A stretch of 64,000 nt of DNA from Lentibacillus sp. Marseille-P4043 (GCF_900258515.1 NZ_LT984884.1:1623168-1687167), one strand, 5' to 3'; positions 17,355 to 26,943 are shown, numbered from the stretch's first letter. Made by a program: numbers and translations. Notes: generated by a model not told the origin, from the sequence alone.

Positions 17355-18524
17355 TAACTTTTTTGTTTCGTTAATTTTTATACCTCGCTTACTTATTTCT
17401 TTTATAAATAGTTCAAAAGGAATATCCGTTGTTGGGCTTAAAACACCCGTCTTTGTTATTATTTTTTTTGCAATCATTTGAGCTACAATGCTAGCCGTGT
17501 ATCCTACTGTTCTATTCATTGCGAATAAACCAGTTGTTAAGTCTCTTCTTGCGACCATATCATACGTTATCTCTACTTTTTGGCCGTCTTTTTTTCCCCT
17601 TATTATATTTTTCATTAGAACTAAGTCTTTTTCAGTTTTACCATATTGTAATCGGGGTTCTAAATGTGCAACCATAAACTGATGTGGTGTTATTTTAGCT
17701 GGTAAGTCATGAACAGGTTCTGTTTCTAAAAAACCTAAATCCACCATTTTCCTCCAAAAGTTCGCATGACCTGCCCATCGTATCGTTCTTCTTTCCGTAT
17801 TCCTAACACTATCTTCAATTCCAAACAGCTTAGCAAACTTAATTGCATTTCCATTTGGAGTAGATTCTAAATTATCAATACCCGGGAATGATATTTCTTC
17901 TAACCATTTTTCGCTGTGCTGGTCTTTGGCGGGTATATCAATGACATTCCCATTTTTCAACATTTTTGCGGGTCGCTTATACGACATTAATGTGCTGTCT
18001 AAATTCCAACTTATTTTATATTTCAATAGATTATCTATTGCATTTGCATCAGGAATACCACCACAGTAAGAATAAAGTTCATTTACTTCGTCTAATTGGC
18101 TAACACCATACCCGCATAATATTAAATCTATACCAGGGTCTAACCCTGCTTCAGGTATAATAGTGACAGCATTTTTTTTAGCTTGTTCATAAACTTCATT
18201 CGAGAGACCATTAGCGTAGGAGCAATTGACTAAAGGAACATTAGCTTCTATAGCTGCCTGAACCGCTGTATTGTTAAATTGCTTTGGCAACAAGTCAATC
18301 GCAACATCTACATTATCTATAAATAAATCAATTAGGGATTCTATATTTGTTGCATCAATAACTTTTTTATTTATTTTGTCCATATTCAAATGGTGACTAA
18401 ATGAATCCAGACCATTGAAATTCACATCACCACAAACGATGCCCGTAACATCCGATGAGTGGCTTAAATCTTGTAAAGCCGCCCTTCCTTGTAAACCTGA
18501 TCCGCCAAGCACAACAACATTCAT
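17346..18524 (-). CDS. Saccharopine dehydrogenase family oxidoreductase
   Basis: A 392-residue protein with an N-terminal Rossmann fold (VVVLGGSGLQGRAALQDL) and the saccharopine dehydrogenase pattern NCSYANGLSNEVYEQAKK / IIPEAGLDPGIDLILCGYG. Family members act on amino-acid-derived substrates such as saccharopine or carboxynorspermidine. TAGGAGG precedes the ATG. It lies 20 nt downstream of the NhaC-like antiporter on the same strand, so the pair is an operon. The substrate is not evident; the neighbouring nitrilase and FCD regulator suggest amino acid or amine catabolism. Confidence 0.82.
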   Translation of the reverse strand: MNVVVLGGSGLQGRAALQDLSHSSDVTGIVCGDVNFNGLDSFSHHLNMDKINKKVIDATNIESLIDLFIDNVDVAIDLLPKQFNNTAVQAAIEANVPLVNCSYANGLSNEVYEQAKKNAVTIIPEAGLDPGIDLILCGYGVSQLDEVNELYSYCGGIPDANAIDNLLKYKISWNLDSTLMSYKRPAKMLKNGNVIDIPAKDQHSEKWLEEISFPGIDNLESTPNGNAIKFAKLFGIEDSVRNTERRTIRWAGHANFWRKMVDLGFLETEPVHDLPAKITPHQFMVAHLEPRLQYGKTEKDLVLMKNIIRGKKDGQKVEITYDMVARRDLTTGLFAMNRTVGYTASIVAQMIAKKIITKTGVLSPTTDIPFELFIKEISKRGIKINETKKLIK

Positions 18525-18544
18525 ATTAATTGCCTCCTAAACTT

Positions 18545-19954
18545 TTATGCTAGAAATCCAATGATCAAATAGACTATTATTCCTATCGATCCTACAATTA
18601 AAGAATATGGAATCTGAGTTTTTACATGATCTATATGATCAGCGGCTGCTCCAGTTGAAGATAGAATTGTTGTGTCTGATAGAGGAGAACAATGATCCCC
18701 AAAAACTCCACCTCCAGCAACAGCTGCTATCGTAGCTAAAACAATCGTGTTAACATCACCACCAGCAAATCCTATTGCAATGGGAACAGCTATTGGTATC
18801 ATGATTCCAAATGTTCCCCACGATGATCCTGTTGAAAAAGATACAATTCCTGCTAACACAAATGTGATTGCTGGGAGCAAACTAGGCGACAGCCACGACT
18901 CAGTTGCATTTATTAAATAATTGGCTGTTCCCATGTTTTCGCTTAATGTATTAATGGTATACGCAAATGCTAGAATCATAACTGCGGGCATGATTCCCTT
19001 AATACCACTCATAGCAGTATCCATAATGTCTTTAATTGGAATTCCTTGAATACGCATCACTATACCAAGAAAAACTGCAGCAGCCAGGAATGCTTCCATC
19101 GTTTTTGCTGACCCCAATCCAATATACGTACCAACAGCAATCGTGATAATTAGAAGCACTGGCATTAAAAAGTTCCATTTTATATTAAGTAGCCGATCTT
19201 GATAATATGGCTCTATATTTGTAAGTTCCTTTGATATTAGCGGATTTGATTTATTTCCCAGAACTTTTCCTTCATGAAGCGCTCTCTGTTCTGCTTTTCT
19301 CATCGGTCCAAAGTCTTTAATTAATCCTGAAGTTATTAATCCAACTAATAGAACAGATAATATCGCATATATATTAAATGGTATAGATTGGGTGAATACT
19401 GCTAAAGCTTCTTTTTCATTGGTAATCGGTCCCATTCCGATTAAAAGGCCCGAAATAAAAACAGCCCATCCAGTAATTGGGACAATGACACTTACAGGTG
19501 CTGATGTAGAATCACATATATAAGCAAGTTTTTCACGTGAAATTTTCACCCTATCTGTAACTTTTCTCATCGTTGACCCAACAAAAACTGGACTAAAATA
19601 GTCACTAAAGAAAACGAACATTCCCATAAACCATGTTGTCATTCCGATTTTCTTTCGCGAATACCTTTTCCGTTCTATGATATTGGCAAACGATTGAATA
19701 GCACCTGTGCGCTGAAAAAATGCAATTAATACACCAATAAACAATTCCAAAAGGAAAATCCATGAAAAGCTTGTGTTTCCTAACGCTTCTTTCATTAAAT
19801 TTGGGAATCCCAATAATCCATCGCCTGCAATCAATACACCGAAGACACATGCAATACCTAACGACAAAATTGTGTCCTTTGTCCAAAATGCAAGTACAAT
19901 TGCAATTAATGGTGGTAAAATTGAAATAAAGCCTATAGTTGAATCCGCATCCAT
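18545..19954 (-). CDS. NhaC family Na+/H+ antiporter-like transporter
   Basis: A 469-residue polytopic membrane protein. The motif SSWGTFGIMIPIAVPIA followed by AAVAGGGVFGDHCSPLSDTTILSSTGAA is diagnostic of the NhaC antiporter superfamily. Some members exchange organic acids or amino acids rather than Na+ and H+. It is first in an operon with the saccharopine-dehydrogenase-like gene, which argues for a metabolite exchanger here. The ribosome site AGAGGGA precedes the ATG. Confidence 0.85.
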   Translation of the reverse strand: MDADSTIGFISILPPLIAIVLAFWTKDTILSLGIACVFGVLIAGDGLLGFPNLMKEALGNTSFSWIFLLELFIGVLIAFFQRTGAIQSFANIIERKRYSRKKIGMTTWFMGMFVFFSDYFSPVFVGSTMRKVTDRVKISREKLAYICDSTSAPVSVIVPITGWAVFISGLLIGMGPITNEKEALAVFTQSIPFNIYAILSVLLVGLITSGLIKDFGPMRKAEQRALHEGKVLGNKSNPLISKELTNIEPYYQDRLLNIKWNFLMPVLLIITIAVGTYIGLGSAKTMEAFLAAAVFLGIVMRIQGIPIKDIMDTAMSGIKGIMPAVMILAFAYTINTLSENMGTANYLINATESWLSPSLLPAITFVLAGIVSFSTGSSWGTFGIMIPIAVPIAIGFAGGDVNTIVLATIAAVAGGGVFGDHCSPLSDTTILSSTGAAADHIDHVKTQIPYSLIVGSIGIIVYLIIGFLA

Positions 19955-19990
19955 TATTATCCCTCTTTTTTTTAGTAAGCGTCTTCATTT

Positions 19991-20021
19991 ACAATATTGT
20001 TGCTCATAATTGTTGAACAAT
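19991..20021. promoter_or_regulatory. Pair of palindromes in the nhaC-like/nitrilase divergent region
   Basis: ACAATATTGT (19991-20000) and ATTGTTGAACAAT (20009-20021) share ATTGT/ACAAT half-sites. The second fits the TTGTnnnACAA pattern common for FCD-type GntR operators. They lie 37-67 nt upstream of the antiporter start. The rest of 19955-20289 holds no gene or strong hairpin that I can see. Confidence 0.4.
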
Positions 20022-20289
20022 TTTGTTATAATTAGATTATGTGCAATATTTAAAATTATGTTCTTTGATTTAGTTGACATTATTGATTGCTTTCTCTACG
20101 TTCCTATAGTGATGTGATCTGAGCCAATGCCAACCAAAAGAGATTATTGTTTAAGGGTTTTCCGCGAAAGTGTAAAACATAATCTTTCTTTCTATTTTCG
20201 TCAATATATGGAAATAGGCAATCAGACGGTTATGTTGAAATTGTTAGTTGATATTTGGAATCATTAGTTCATAAGAAAGGGATGATCAT

Positions 20290-21252
20290 TTGGATAAAAT
20301 AGAACAATTTAAAGTAGCGGTTGTCCAGGCTGGTTCAGAGGTGATGGATAAGGAAAAAGGGGTTAAAAAGGTAATTAGATTAATAGAAGAAGCTGAGGAA
20401 AATAATGCAAAAATCATTGTTTTTCCAGAGGCTTTTATACCGGCCTACCCACGTGGAATGTCGTTTGGCGCGGTAGTTGGGAGTAGAACGAGTGAAGGAA
20501 GAAGAGATTTTTACAATTATTGGAACAACTCGATCACAGTACCGGGCCCTGAGACTGAGCAAATCGGTAAGGCTGTAAAAAAGGCAGGAGCATATGCTGT
20601 GATCGGGGTCATTGAAAAAGATGATGATGACGGCCAAGGAACTCTTTATTGCACGGCATTATTCTTTGGCCCTGATGGAAAATTACTAGGAAAGCATAGA
20701 AAATTAAAGCCGACCGGTTCGGAACGATTAATCTGGGGCGAGGGTGACGGTAGTACGATGCCTGTTTTTGATACACCGTACGGAAAAATTGGCTCGCTAA
20801 TTTGCTGGGAAAATTATATGCCACTTGCCAGAACCGCGATGTATGCGAAAGGAGTTCAAATCTATATTGCCCCAACAGCAGATGCCCGTGATACTTGGTT
20901 TGCATCCATGAGGCATATTGCTGCAGAAGGAAGATGTTTTGTTCTATCGTGCAATCAGTACATGACCAAGGAAATGTTCCCAGAAGAAATAGCCTCCCGC
21001 GATGAATTTAAAAAATTGCCCAATGAATTAACACGGGGTGGCAGTTGTATAGTTGATCCTCTAGGTGAATATATAGCTGAGCCTGTTTTTGGTGAGGAAA
21101 AGATAATTTATGGTGATATTAATTTGGGAAAAATAGCAGAGGGTAAATTTGACTTTGATGTAGTTGGACATTATTCGCGGCCGGATATTTTCAAGTTGTC
21201 TGTGAATGAAAAAAAGCAAGATAATGTGGATTGGAATGAGGGTGATAAGTGA
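20290..21252 (+). CDS. Nitrilase (carbon-nitrogen hydrolase family)
   Basis: A 320-residue nitrilase with the full catalytic set: Glu47 in VFPEAFIPAYPRG, Lys138 in HRKLKPTGSERLIWGEGDG and Cys172 in LICWENYMP. The last two blocks match true nitrilases (nitrile to acid plus ammonia) better than amidases. Start is TTG at 20290, 8 nt after GAAAGGG. It is divergent from the NhaC-like operon and ends at its own terminator. The nitrile substrate is unknown. Confidence 0.9.
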   Translation: MDKIEQFKVAVVQAGSEVMDKEKGVKKVIRLIEEAEENNAKIIVFPEAFIPAYPRGMSFGAVVGSRTSEGRRDFYNYWNNSITVPGPETEQIGKAVKKAGAYAVIGVIEKDDDDGQGTLYCTALFFGPDGKLLGKHRKLKPTGSERLIWGEGDGSTMPVFDTPYGKIGSLICWENYMPLARTAMYAKGVQIYIAPTADARDTWFASMRHIAAEGRCFVLSCNQYMTKEMFPEEIASRDEFKKLPNELTRGGSCIVDPLGEYIAEPVFGEEKIIYGDINLGKIAEGKFDFDVVGHYSRPDIFKLSVNEKKQDNVDWNEGDK

Positions 21253-21275
21253 TTAATTAACTTAAATTGGAGCAA

Positions 21276-21312
21276 AATAATCCCCGGCTGTGGATGCGGG
21301 GATTATTTGTTG
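21276..21312 (+). terminator. Terminator of nitrilase gene
   Basis: Perfect 11-bp stem AATAATCCCCG / CGGGGATTATT with a 10-nt loop; the T tract after it is short. Confidence 0.75.
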
Positions 21313-21843
21313 TGCTGTAATTTGGCAGTGGAATGAGTTGTTTTCTGTATTTATAACATGAACCTTAATCGGATAGATGGTCTTGATAATAGTGATGTTT
21401 TACTAGGAAGTATGGGACTCCAATAAGTGGAAGTGTTAATCAAATGAAATGCGGGGTTGGAAAATTTGTTGTAAACATGCGTTCGATCACACTTAATTCG
21501 TACTGTTTTCCCGCAAAATTTTTCCTGATACGAATTATTTAGTACTTTTGAAGTGAAAGGAGGAATAATTATAAATAGAAAGAGGTAACTGGGGGGCGGT
21601 ATGGATGGTTTAAATCATTTGTGACTTTGAGGCGGGGATAGGGTACTGTTACAATCATTTTTATAGTGGCTTTTTATGAAATACATAACATAGGATCTTC
21701 CTGGAGACATAACGAAGAATGGAAGTAATGAATGAGGAAAAACTAAAATATGAACAATATCGGAAATGGTGATTGGCAGTGCTCACTATTTTGGACAAAG
21801 ATCCTGTCGCTTTGTCCCTCAATTTATGCAAGGGGGGATAGTT
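21313..21843. other. Gene-poor interval with one decayed repeat unit
   Basis: No convincing gene. At about 21793-21819, GGACAAAGATCCTGTC and TTTGTCCC look like a decayed right-form unit of the GGGACA family. An AGGAGG at 21560-21566 has no useful frame after it. Otherwise nothing recognisable. Confidence 0.5.
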
Positions 21844-22572
21844 TTGGAGATAGCGAAGAAAGGAAAAAAGTTTTGGACGATTATTGTGGCCATTGCAGTT
21901 GTCATTTTAGTAGTAATTGGATTTGTTGGTAATAAAATAGCTGAATCAAAACAAGCAAATAAACAGGTAGTTAATTTAGAAAATGATTTAGAAAAAGAGC
22001 GTGCAAAAATTGAAGAGTTAAAAACCAATCTTGAAAAAAAGAACGGACAAATCGCTGAATTAGAAGCAAAGGTGGAAGAGGCAGAACCTTGGTTTGAAAT
22101 GTCTAAAAAGGAACAAGAGAGAAAAATAGCGGAAGAGAAGAAAAAGCAGCAAGAAGAAAAAGCGGCCGCTAAGAAAAAAGCAGAAGAGGAGGAAAAAGCA
22201 AGATTAGCTGCAGAGGAAGAGGAAAGAAAAAAGCAAGAAGAAAAGGAAAAGAAAGGTTATGAAACTGGTATTACATTTGACCAGCTTGCGAGAACACCAG
22301 ATGATTATAAAGGAAAGAAAGTTAAATTTTCCGGCAGGGTGGTGCAGGTAATAGAAGGAGATGGTTTGACTGTTCAATTAAGAATTGCAGTAAACGATGA
22401 CCATGACAAGATTATCTATGTAGAGTATGATTCAAGCATTGTTGATTCTAGAATATTGGAAGATGATCAGATAACTATAATGGGATTATCAGCAGGTTTA
22501 CTTACTTATGAGTCAACTCTGGGTGGAGATATAACTATCCCGGCAATTGTTGTTGATAAAATCGAACAATAA
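21844..22572 (+). CDS. Membrane-anchored coiled-coil protein with C-terminal globular domain
   Basis: About 242 residues. A basic N-terminus (EIAKKGKKFW) is followed by one membrane helix (~residues 11-30). A long coiled coil and a highly charged KKQEEKAAAKKKAEEEEKAR-type helix run to ~residue 138. A ~100-residue C-terminal domain (GITFDQLARTPDDYKGKKVK, then FSGRVVQV..) resembles small OB-like domains that follow such stalks. Start TTG at 21844 is chosen for the AAGGGGGG site just upstream; a longer frame begins in a decayed repeat. Function unknown; the single anchor suggests it sits at the membrane surface. Followed by a hairpin. Confidence 0.75.
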   Translation: MEIAKKGKKFWTIIVAIAVVILVVIGFVGNKIAESKQANKQVVNLENDLEKERAKIEELKTNLEKKNGQIAELEAKVEEAEPWFEMSKKEQERKIAEEKKKQQEEKAAAKKKAEEEEKARLAAEEEERKKQEEKEKKGYETGITFDQLARTPDDYKGKKVKFSGRVVQVIEGDGLTVQLRIAVNDDHDKIIYVEYDSSIVDSRILEDDQITIMGLSAGLLTYESTLGGDITIPAIVVDKIEQ

Positions 22573-22657
22573 AGGGATAGAGTTTGATGTGGGTCGTCCT
22601 TGTTAAAGCAATTATTCCGCCTGAGCTTGTCATCGCCAATTTTAAATAAAGAAAAGC

Positions 22658-22687
22658 GAATCCCCACCTACTTATAGTTGGGGATTC
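22658..22687 (+). terminator. Hairpin after coiled-coil gene
   Basis: GAATCCCCA pairs with TGGGGATTC. A T tract is lacking, so termination is uncertain. Confidence 0.5.
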
Positions 22688-22695
22688 TATGATGT

Positions 22696-23011
22696 GGGAC
22701 ACGGGGACAGGTTGAGGTCACTGAAAAATCCAGTTTACAAAAATGAAGAGCATACTAAACACAATATATAGATGCTTACATTTAACAACTTCACTAAATA
22801 TAGTGGTTTGTTCAATGTGACTTTTTAAAGTGATTACTTTTTCAGTGGCCTCGGACAGGTTAGGTGTCCCACTCTGTTGGTATATTAGGACGATTGACCT
22901 GTCTACGTTTTCCGCCACTAACTAACTGGGACAAGAGACCTGTCCCCGCGTCCCGCCCTGTACCCCATGTCTTCCGCACCTTTGTTTGGGAGGAAACTGT
23001 CCCCATGTCCC
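22696..23011. repeat. REPIN-like repeat locus 7 (interrupted by MITE copy 2)
   Basis: A left unit starts at 22696, is split by the MITE and resumes at 22853-22870. After a 57-nt spacer comes a right unit (22928-22954), then a decayed right unit (22988-23011). With the insertion and its 9-bp duplication removed, this is a normal long-spacer pair. Confidence 0.85.
22714..22852 (+). mobile_element. 139-bp MITE-like element, copy 2, inserted in a repeat unit
   Basis: Ends GAGGTCACTGAAAAA and TTTTTCAGTGGCCTC; interior aligned along its whole length with copy 1. The flanking GGACAGGTT (22705-22713 and 22853-22861) is a 9-bp target duplication. It is the reverse complement of the duplication at copy 1, so both copies hit the same point of the same repeat unit. 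Confidence 0.85.
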
Positions 23012-23139
23012 ATCCGTCTCGTCCCAGGAACCGACCATACGTCCTAATTATCTAAATATTAAGATGATTATTATTAATCATGAAATAGTTTGTCTATGCC
23101 TCTATAATAGAGTTATTAATCTATTAGGAGGTATGTTTG

Positions 23140-24795
23140 TTGAAGAAAAAGTATATTGTTCCTGCCGTTCTATCATCTGCTCTATTAGCAAGTTCTGTCT
23201 CTATGAGTAATGTTTTGGCAGCGCCACAGGAGTCTAGTGTATCTAGTAGTGTACAAGCTCAAAAGGAATGGAACCAAAAAGCGAATGTCCCTATTTTTGT
23301 GAAGGAAAAGTTTGCAGAGAAACATTCTGCTAGTAATGCATCCAATGCACTAAATTATTTGGGTAAAAACGAGGAAAAGATTGGGATTAAGAATCCAAAG
23401 AAAAATTTAAATGTAAAAAGTGTCCAGGAAGATGATCTGGGAATGACGCACGTACGCCTTAAGCAAACAAAAAATGGAGTACCCGTAGAAGGTGCTGAAG
23501 TTATTGTCCATTATAATAAGGATAACGAGATTGTTGCAGTAAACGGACATCATAACAAAGAAGTGGAAGGGGCTACTATTGACACAAAAGCTTCTGTTTC
23601 AGCTGACCAAGCTTTACAAGCGGCCAAAACATCAGTGAATGCACCAGAAAAATTAACCTACACACCTACTACAGATCTTGTTGTATATCCATTTACGGGA
23701 AAAAATAGTTTGGCCTATAAAATCAATGTTAACTTCCTAGGAGACGAACCCGGTAACTGGTTTGTTTTCGTTGATGCTAATACAGGGGAAGTAATTGATC
23801 AATACAATGCGTTATTACATGCTAATGAGATCAAATCGAAGGCGCATAAAAGTGTTGGGGAAGGGGTACTTGGCACACTACGACATTTGAATACAACAAA
23901 AGAAAAATTGCCTAAACAAGGTACTACATTTAAATTATATGATGAATCCCATGAGAATCTAGAAGGCATTTATACGTATGACTTTAATACGGGCAAGGTT
24001 TTTGAAAACAAAAGTGCTTCGTGGAAAGATGAATATCAAGGACCGGCTGTAGATGCCCACTACAATTCGGAAAAGGTCTATGAGTATTACCTTAATGAGC
24101 ATGGGCGTAACTCGCTTGATGGTGAAGGAATGGCTATTAAATCATATGTTCACTATGGCAATGATTATAACAACGCATTCTGGAATGGTCGATACATGAC
24201 GTATGGCGATGGTGATGGTGAGTATATGGTACCGCTATCAGCCGGTCTCGATGTAGCTGCCCATGAAATGACGCATGGTGTTATCACACATACGGCAAAT
24301 TTAAACTATCGCTTCCAATCCGGTGCACTAAACGAATCATTTGCTGACGTATTTGGTACACTCATCGATGAAGATGACTGGGAAATGGGTGAAGACATTA
24401 TGGCGCCAGCTGCAAAAGAAGATGGAAGAACAGCATTACGCAGCCTAAGCAACCCGGATCAATTTGAAGTATCTGGCGAAAGAGCTCAATATGGAGACGG
24501 AAGGTACCCGGAACATATGGATGAATTTTACAACATGCCATTATCAGTTGACAATGGTGGAGTCCATGTAAACTCGTCTATTACCAACCATGCCGCATAC
24601 TTGATTGGCGAGCAAATTGGCAAGCAAAAACTTGGACAGATATACTATCGGGCAATATCTACTTATTTAACACCAACTTCCGACTTTAGCGACGCCCGAA
24701 AAGCCATCGAACAATCAGCAACTGACATTTACGGAGAAAACAGCCCCGAATTCACAGCAGTCACCAACGGATTCGACCAAGTAGGAATTTACTAA
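23140..24795 (+). CDS. Secreted M4 neutral metalloprotease (thermolysin/bacillolysin type)
   Basis: A ~551-residue preproprotein. A signal peptide (KKKYIVPAVLSSALLASSV) is followed by an FTP/PepSY-containing propeptide to about residue 240. The M4 catalytic domain has HEMTH (zinc histidines and catalytic Glu) and the third ligand in GALNESFADVFG; the family's catalytic histidine lies in DNGGVHVNSSITNHAAYLIG. Start TTG at 23140, with AGGAGGT 7-8 nt upstream and a TATAAT at 23103. Stands alone between repeat loci. Broad extracellular protein degradation is expected. Confidence 0.93.
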   Translation: MKKKYIVPAVLSSALLASSVSMSNVLAAPQESSVSSSVQAQKEWNQKANVPIFVKEKFAEKHSASNASNALNYLGKNEEKIGIKNPKKNLNVKSVQEDDLGMTHVRLKQTKNGVPVEGAEVIVHYNKDNEIVAVNGHHNKEVEGATIDTKASVSADQALQAAKTSVNAPEKLTYTPTTDLVVYPFTGKNSLAYKINVNFLGDEPGNWFVFVDANTGEVIDQYNALLHANEIKSKAHKSVGEGVLGTLRHLNTTKEKLPKQGTTFKLYDESHENLEGIYTYDFNTGKVFENKSASWKDEYQGPAVDAHYNSEKVYEYYLNEHGRNSLDGEGMAIKSYVHYGNDYNNAFWNGRYMTYGDGDGEYMVPLSAGLDVAAHEMTHGVITHTANLNYRFQSGALNESFADVFGTLIDEDDWEMGEDIMAPAAKEDGRTALRSLSNPDQFEVSGERAQYGDGRYPEHMDEFYNMPLSVDNGGVHVNSSITNHAAYLIGEQIGKQKLGQIYYRAISTYLTPTSDFSDARKAIEQSATDIYGENSPEFTAVTNGFDQVGIY

Positions 24796-24803
24796 GAGGT
24801 TCT

Positions 24804-24953
24804 GGGACATGGGGACAGGTTAGTTGTCCCACCCCTAAACCCACGTTTACCGGGGGATTGCGCTGGGACAACTAACCTGTCCCTATGTCCCAAGCTACAC
24901 CCCGCGCCACTCCGGCAAATCAGGCTGGGACAAGAAACCTGTCCCCATGTCCC
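24804..24953. repeat. REPIN-like repeat locus 8 (three units)
   Basis: Left 24804-24830, right 24865-24891 and right 24927-24953, with spacers of 34 and 35 nt. The last unit forms the 3' end of the LysR reading frame on the minus strand. Confidence 0.92.
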
Positions 24954-25827
24954 ACTCTTTTACTGATGTTATGAAGCTCATTACTAGTGGTGAGAGGTAG
25001 CGGTTTTTGTCGTGTGCTAGGTAAACGGTTCTGGAGATGGTTGAATCGTCAATTCGTTTGATGCTGCAGCTGGTCTTTTTGGAATAGTGGGCATAGTTTT
25101 CTGGGATAATGGTAATTCCTAAATTGTTTTCCACCAAACTGCAGCATGTTTCAAATCGCTCAATCTCAAATTGAATATTTAAATCGACACCAGATTTTTT
25201 GAACGCATTTAAAATATCAGTTCTTGTTTGGAAGCCTTCTTTACTAACAATAAAATCTTCCCCTTCAAAATCCGTCAACTGGAGGCAATCTTTATTTTCT
25301 AAATAATGATTAGGAGGGAGAAGTGCCACTAAGTTTTCCTTATAAATAGGTATTGTTTCGATATCCGAATTATGAATGTATTGATTTGTAATGGCTACGT
25401 GAATATCGAAATTATTCAACGCCTTTTCCACATCGTCCAGACTCAATGTTTCCAGTAAACGAACGCGAACCTTGGTAAACTCTTGCTTAAAAACGGATAA
25501 GATCTTTGGCACGAAAAACATCGATGATTCGATCAGTCCGATTGACAGTTCTAGCGGGCCTTCTTCTTTTAATCGACGCATCTCATCGGATACATTTTCA
25601 TAATGCTTCAGCAGCTTTTTTGCTTCCTGATACATTATTTTTCCTTCCTTGGTAATCTGGATATGTCGAGAGGTTCGATCAATTAAAGGAAAGCCGACTT
25701 TATCTTCTAATCTTTTCATTGCAACACTTAATGATGGCTGGGAAATATGAAGCACATTAGCAGCCTTGGTAAATGTTGATTGATCCACGATTGCAACGAA
25801 ATACTGTAAATGTTTGATATCCACCAT
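24895..25827 (-). CDS. LysR family transcriptional regulator
   Basis: About 310 residues. The N-terminal helix-turn-helix is classical (DIKHLQYFVAIVDQSTFTKA / LHISQPSLSVAMKRLE), followed by a LysR substrate domain. AGGAGG lies 4 nt before the ATG at 25827 (a GTG one codon later is also possible). It is divergent from hutG and is the probable regulator of the histidine genes. The last ~20 residues (from EWDMGTGFLSQ onward) are read from a GGGACA repeat unit, so the natural stop seems to have been replaced when the repeat arrived. Confidence 0.88.
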   Translation of the reverse strand: MVDIKHLQYFVAIVDQSTFTKAANVLHISQPSLSVAMKRLEDKVGFPLIDRTSRHIQITKEGKIMYQEAKKLLKHYENVSDEMRRLKEEGPLELSIGLIESSMFFVPKILSVFKQEFTKVRVRLLETLSLDDVEKALNNFDIHVAITNQYIHNSDIETIPIYKENLVALLPPNHYLENKDCLQLTDFEGEDFIVSKEGFQTRTDILNAFKKSGVDLNIQFEIERFETCCSLVENNLGITIIPENYAHYSKKTSCSIKRIDDSTISRTVYLAHDKNRYLSPLVMSFITSVKEWDMGTGFLSQPDLPEWRGV

Positions 25828-25861
25828 TTGACCTCCTATAGACAAAAACTATTGAAACATA

Positions 25862-25877
25862 ACAAATAAGTATTTGT
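25862..25877. promoter_or_regulatory. Candidate LysR operator between lysR and hutG
   Basis: Perfect inverted repeat ACAAATA-AG-TATTTGT, 35 nt upstream of the lysR start and about 77 nt before hutG, as usual for a LysR activation site. Confidence 0.5.
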
Positions 25878-25953
25878 ATTTATAGTATAGACTAATTATA
25901 ATATTATACAAAGAAAATAAATTCTGAATTTTATTACAGAATAAAAAGCAAGG

Positions 25954-26919
25954 GTGGTAACTATCTATAAATTGTCGAACACAAATCTTTGGAGCGGGAG
26001 AATTGATGGCGTGGATGCAACTGATTTACGCTTCCATCAAATCGTTCAACTCCAAACTATGGATACGATAACAAAAAATGAACCTGCTTTTGCAATGATA
26101 GGATTTGCAAGTGATGAAGGGGTTAGGCGAAATAAAGGGAGAATTGGAGCCCGCCTTGCCCCTGATGAAATTAGAAAGCAGCTGGCAAAACTGCCGTACA
26201 ATCTCAACCATGATAGAAAAGTTTTCGATTATGGCGACGTTATTTGTGAAAACGATCAATTGGAAAAAGCACAAGCAGAATTAGGGGAGAACGTTCACAA
26301 ATTATTACTTCATTCCACAATTCCAATCATTCTTGGCGGCGGCCACGAAACATTGTACGGGCATTATGTTGGGGCAAGGACATATGCAGGGGATGACAAG
26401 ACAATCGGCATTATAAATATTGATGCACATTTTGATTTGCGCAGCGATGCATTGCCTTCTTCGGGAACGATGTTTAGACAAATTTTGCAAAATGATGATA
26501 ATGCAGGATATTTATGCTTGGGGATTCAGCGGTTTGGCAATACGACAGCTTTATTCGAAACAGCGGCAGAGTATAACTGCCAATACGTCCTTGAGGAAAA
26601 TATGAATCTGATGAACATCCAAAACACGTTTGAAAAAATCGATGAATTTGCAGAAAAGTACGATTACATTATCATGACATTGTGTACGGATTCGATCATG
26701 GCCTCAGCAGCACCAGGCGTGAGTGCGCCATCACCACTTGGTTTGGATCCGAAAATAGTAAAAAAATTGCTGACGTACACTGCCGCAAAGGAAAACACCA
26801 TAAGTTTTGATATATCTGAGGTAAACCCAAAAGTTGATGAAGATAATAAAACAGTGCGCTTGGCCGCGTATTTGGTTGCGGAAACGATGAAAAGTTTTAG
26901 CGAAAAAGAACAACGATAA
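25954..26919 (+). CDS. hutG: Formimidoylglutamase
   Basis: Hydrolyses N-formimino-glutamate to glutamate and formamide, the last step of one histidine degradation route. The 321-residue ureohydrolase has the manganese motifs GGGHETLYGHY and NIDAHFDLR, then LCTDSIMASAAPGVSAP. The first metal Asp of the usual DxD pair in that last motif is Cys here, a variation I believe occurs in some formimidoylglutamases. The start is uncertain: GTG at 25954 is in frame, but AAGGGTGG overlaps it. It lies 24 nt before the hutU start. Confidence 0.87.
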   Translation: MVTIYKLSNTNLWSGRIDGVDATDLRFHQIVQLQTMDTITKNEPAFAMIGFASDEGVRRNKGRIGARLAPDEIRKQLAKLPYNLNHDRKVFDYGDVICENDQLEKAQAELGENVHKLLLHSTIPIILGGGHETLYGHYVGARTYAGDDKTIGIINIDAHFDLRSDALPSSGTMFRQILQNDDNAGYLCLGIQRFGNTTALFETAAEYNCQYVLEENMNLMNIQNTFEKIDEFAEKYDYIIMTLCTDSIMASAAPGVSAPSPLGLDPKIVKKLLTYTAAKENTISFDISEVNPKVDEDNKTVRLAAYLVAETMKSFSEKEQR

Positions 26920-26943
26920 CAGTTAGGAATGGGAGATGGTTGG

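Noticed and set aside
21750..21932. Short frame before the coiled-coil gene
   Set aside because: It overlaps the coiled-coil gene in another frame, has no ribosome site, and includes a decayed repeat unit.
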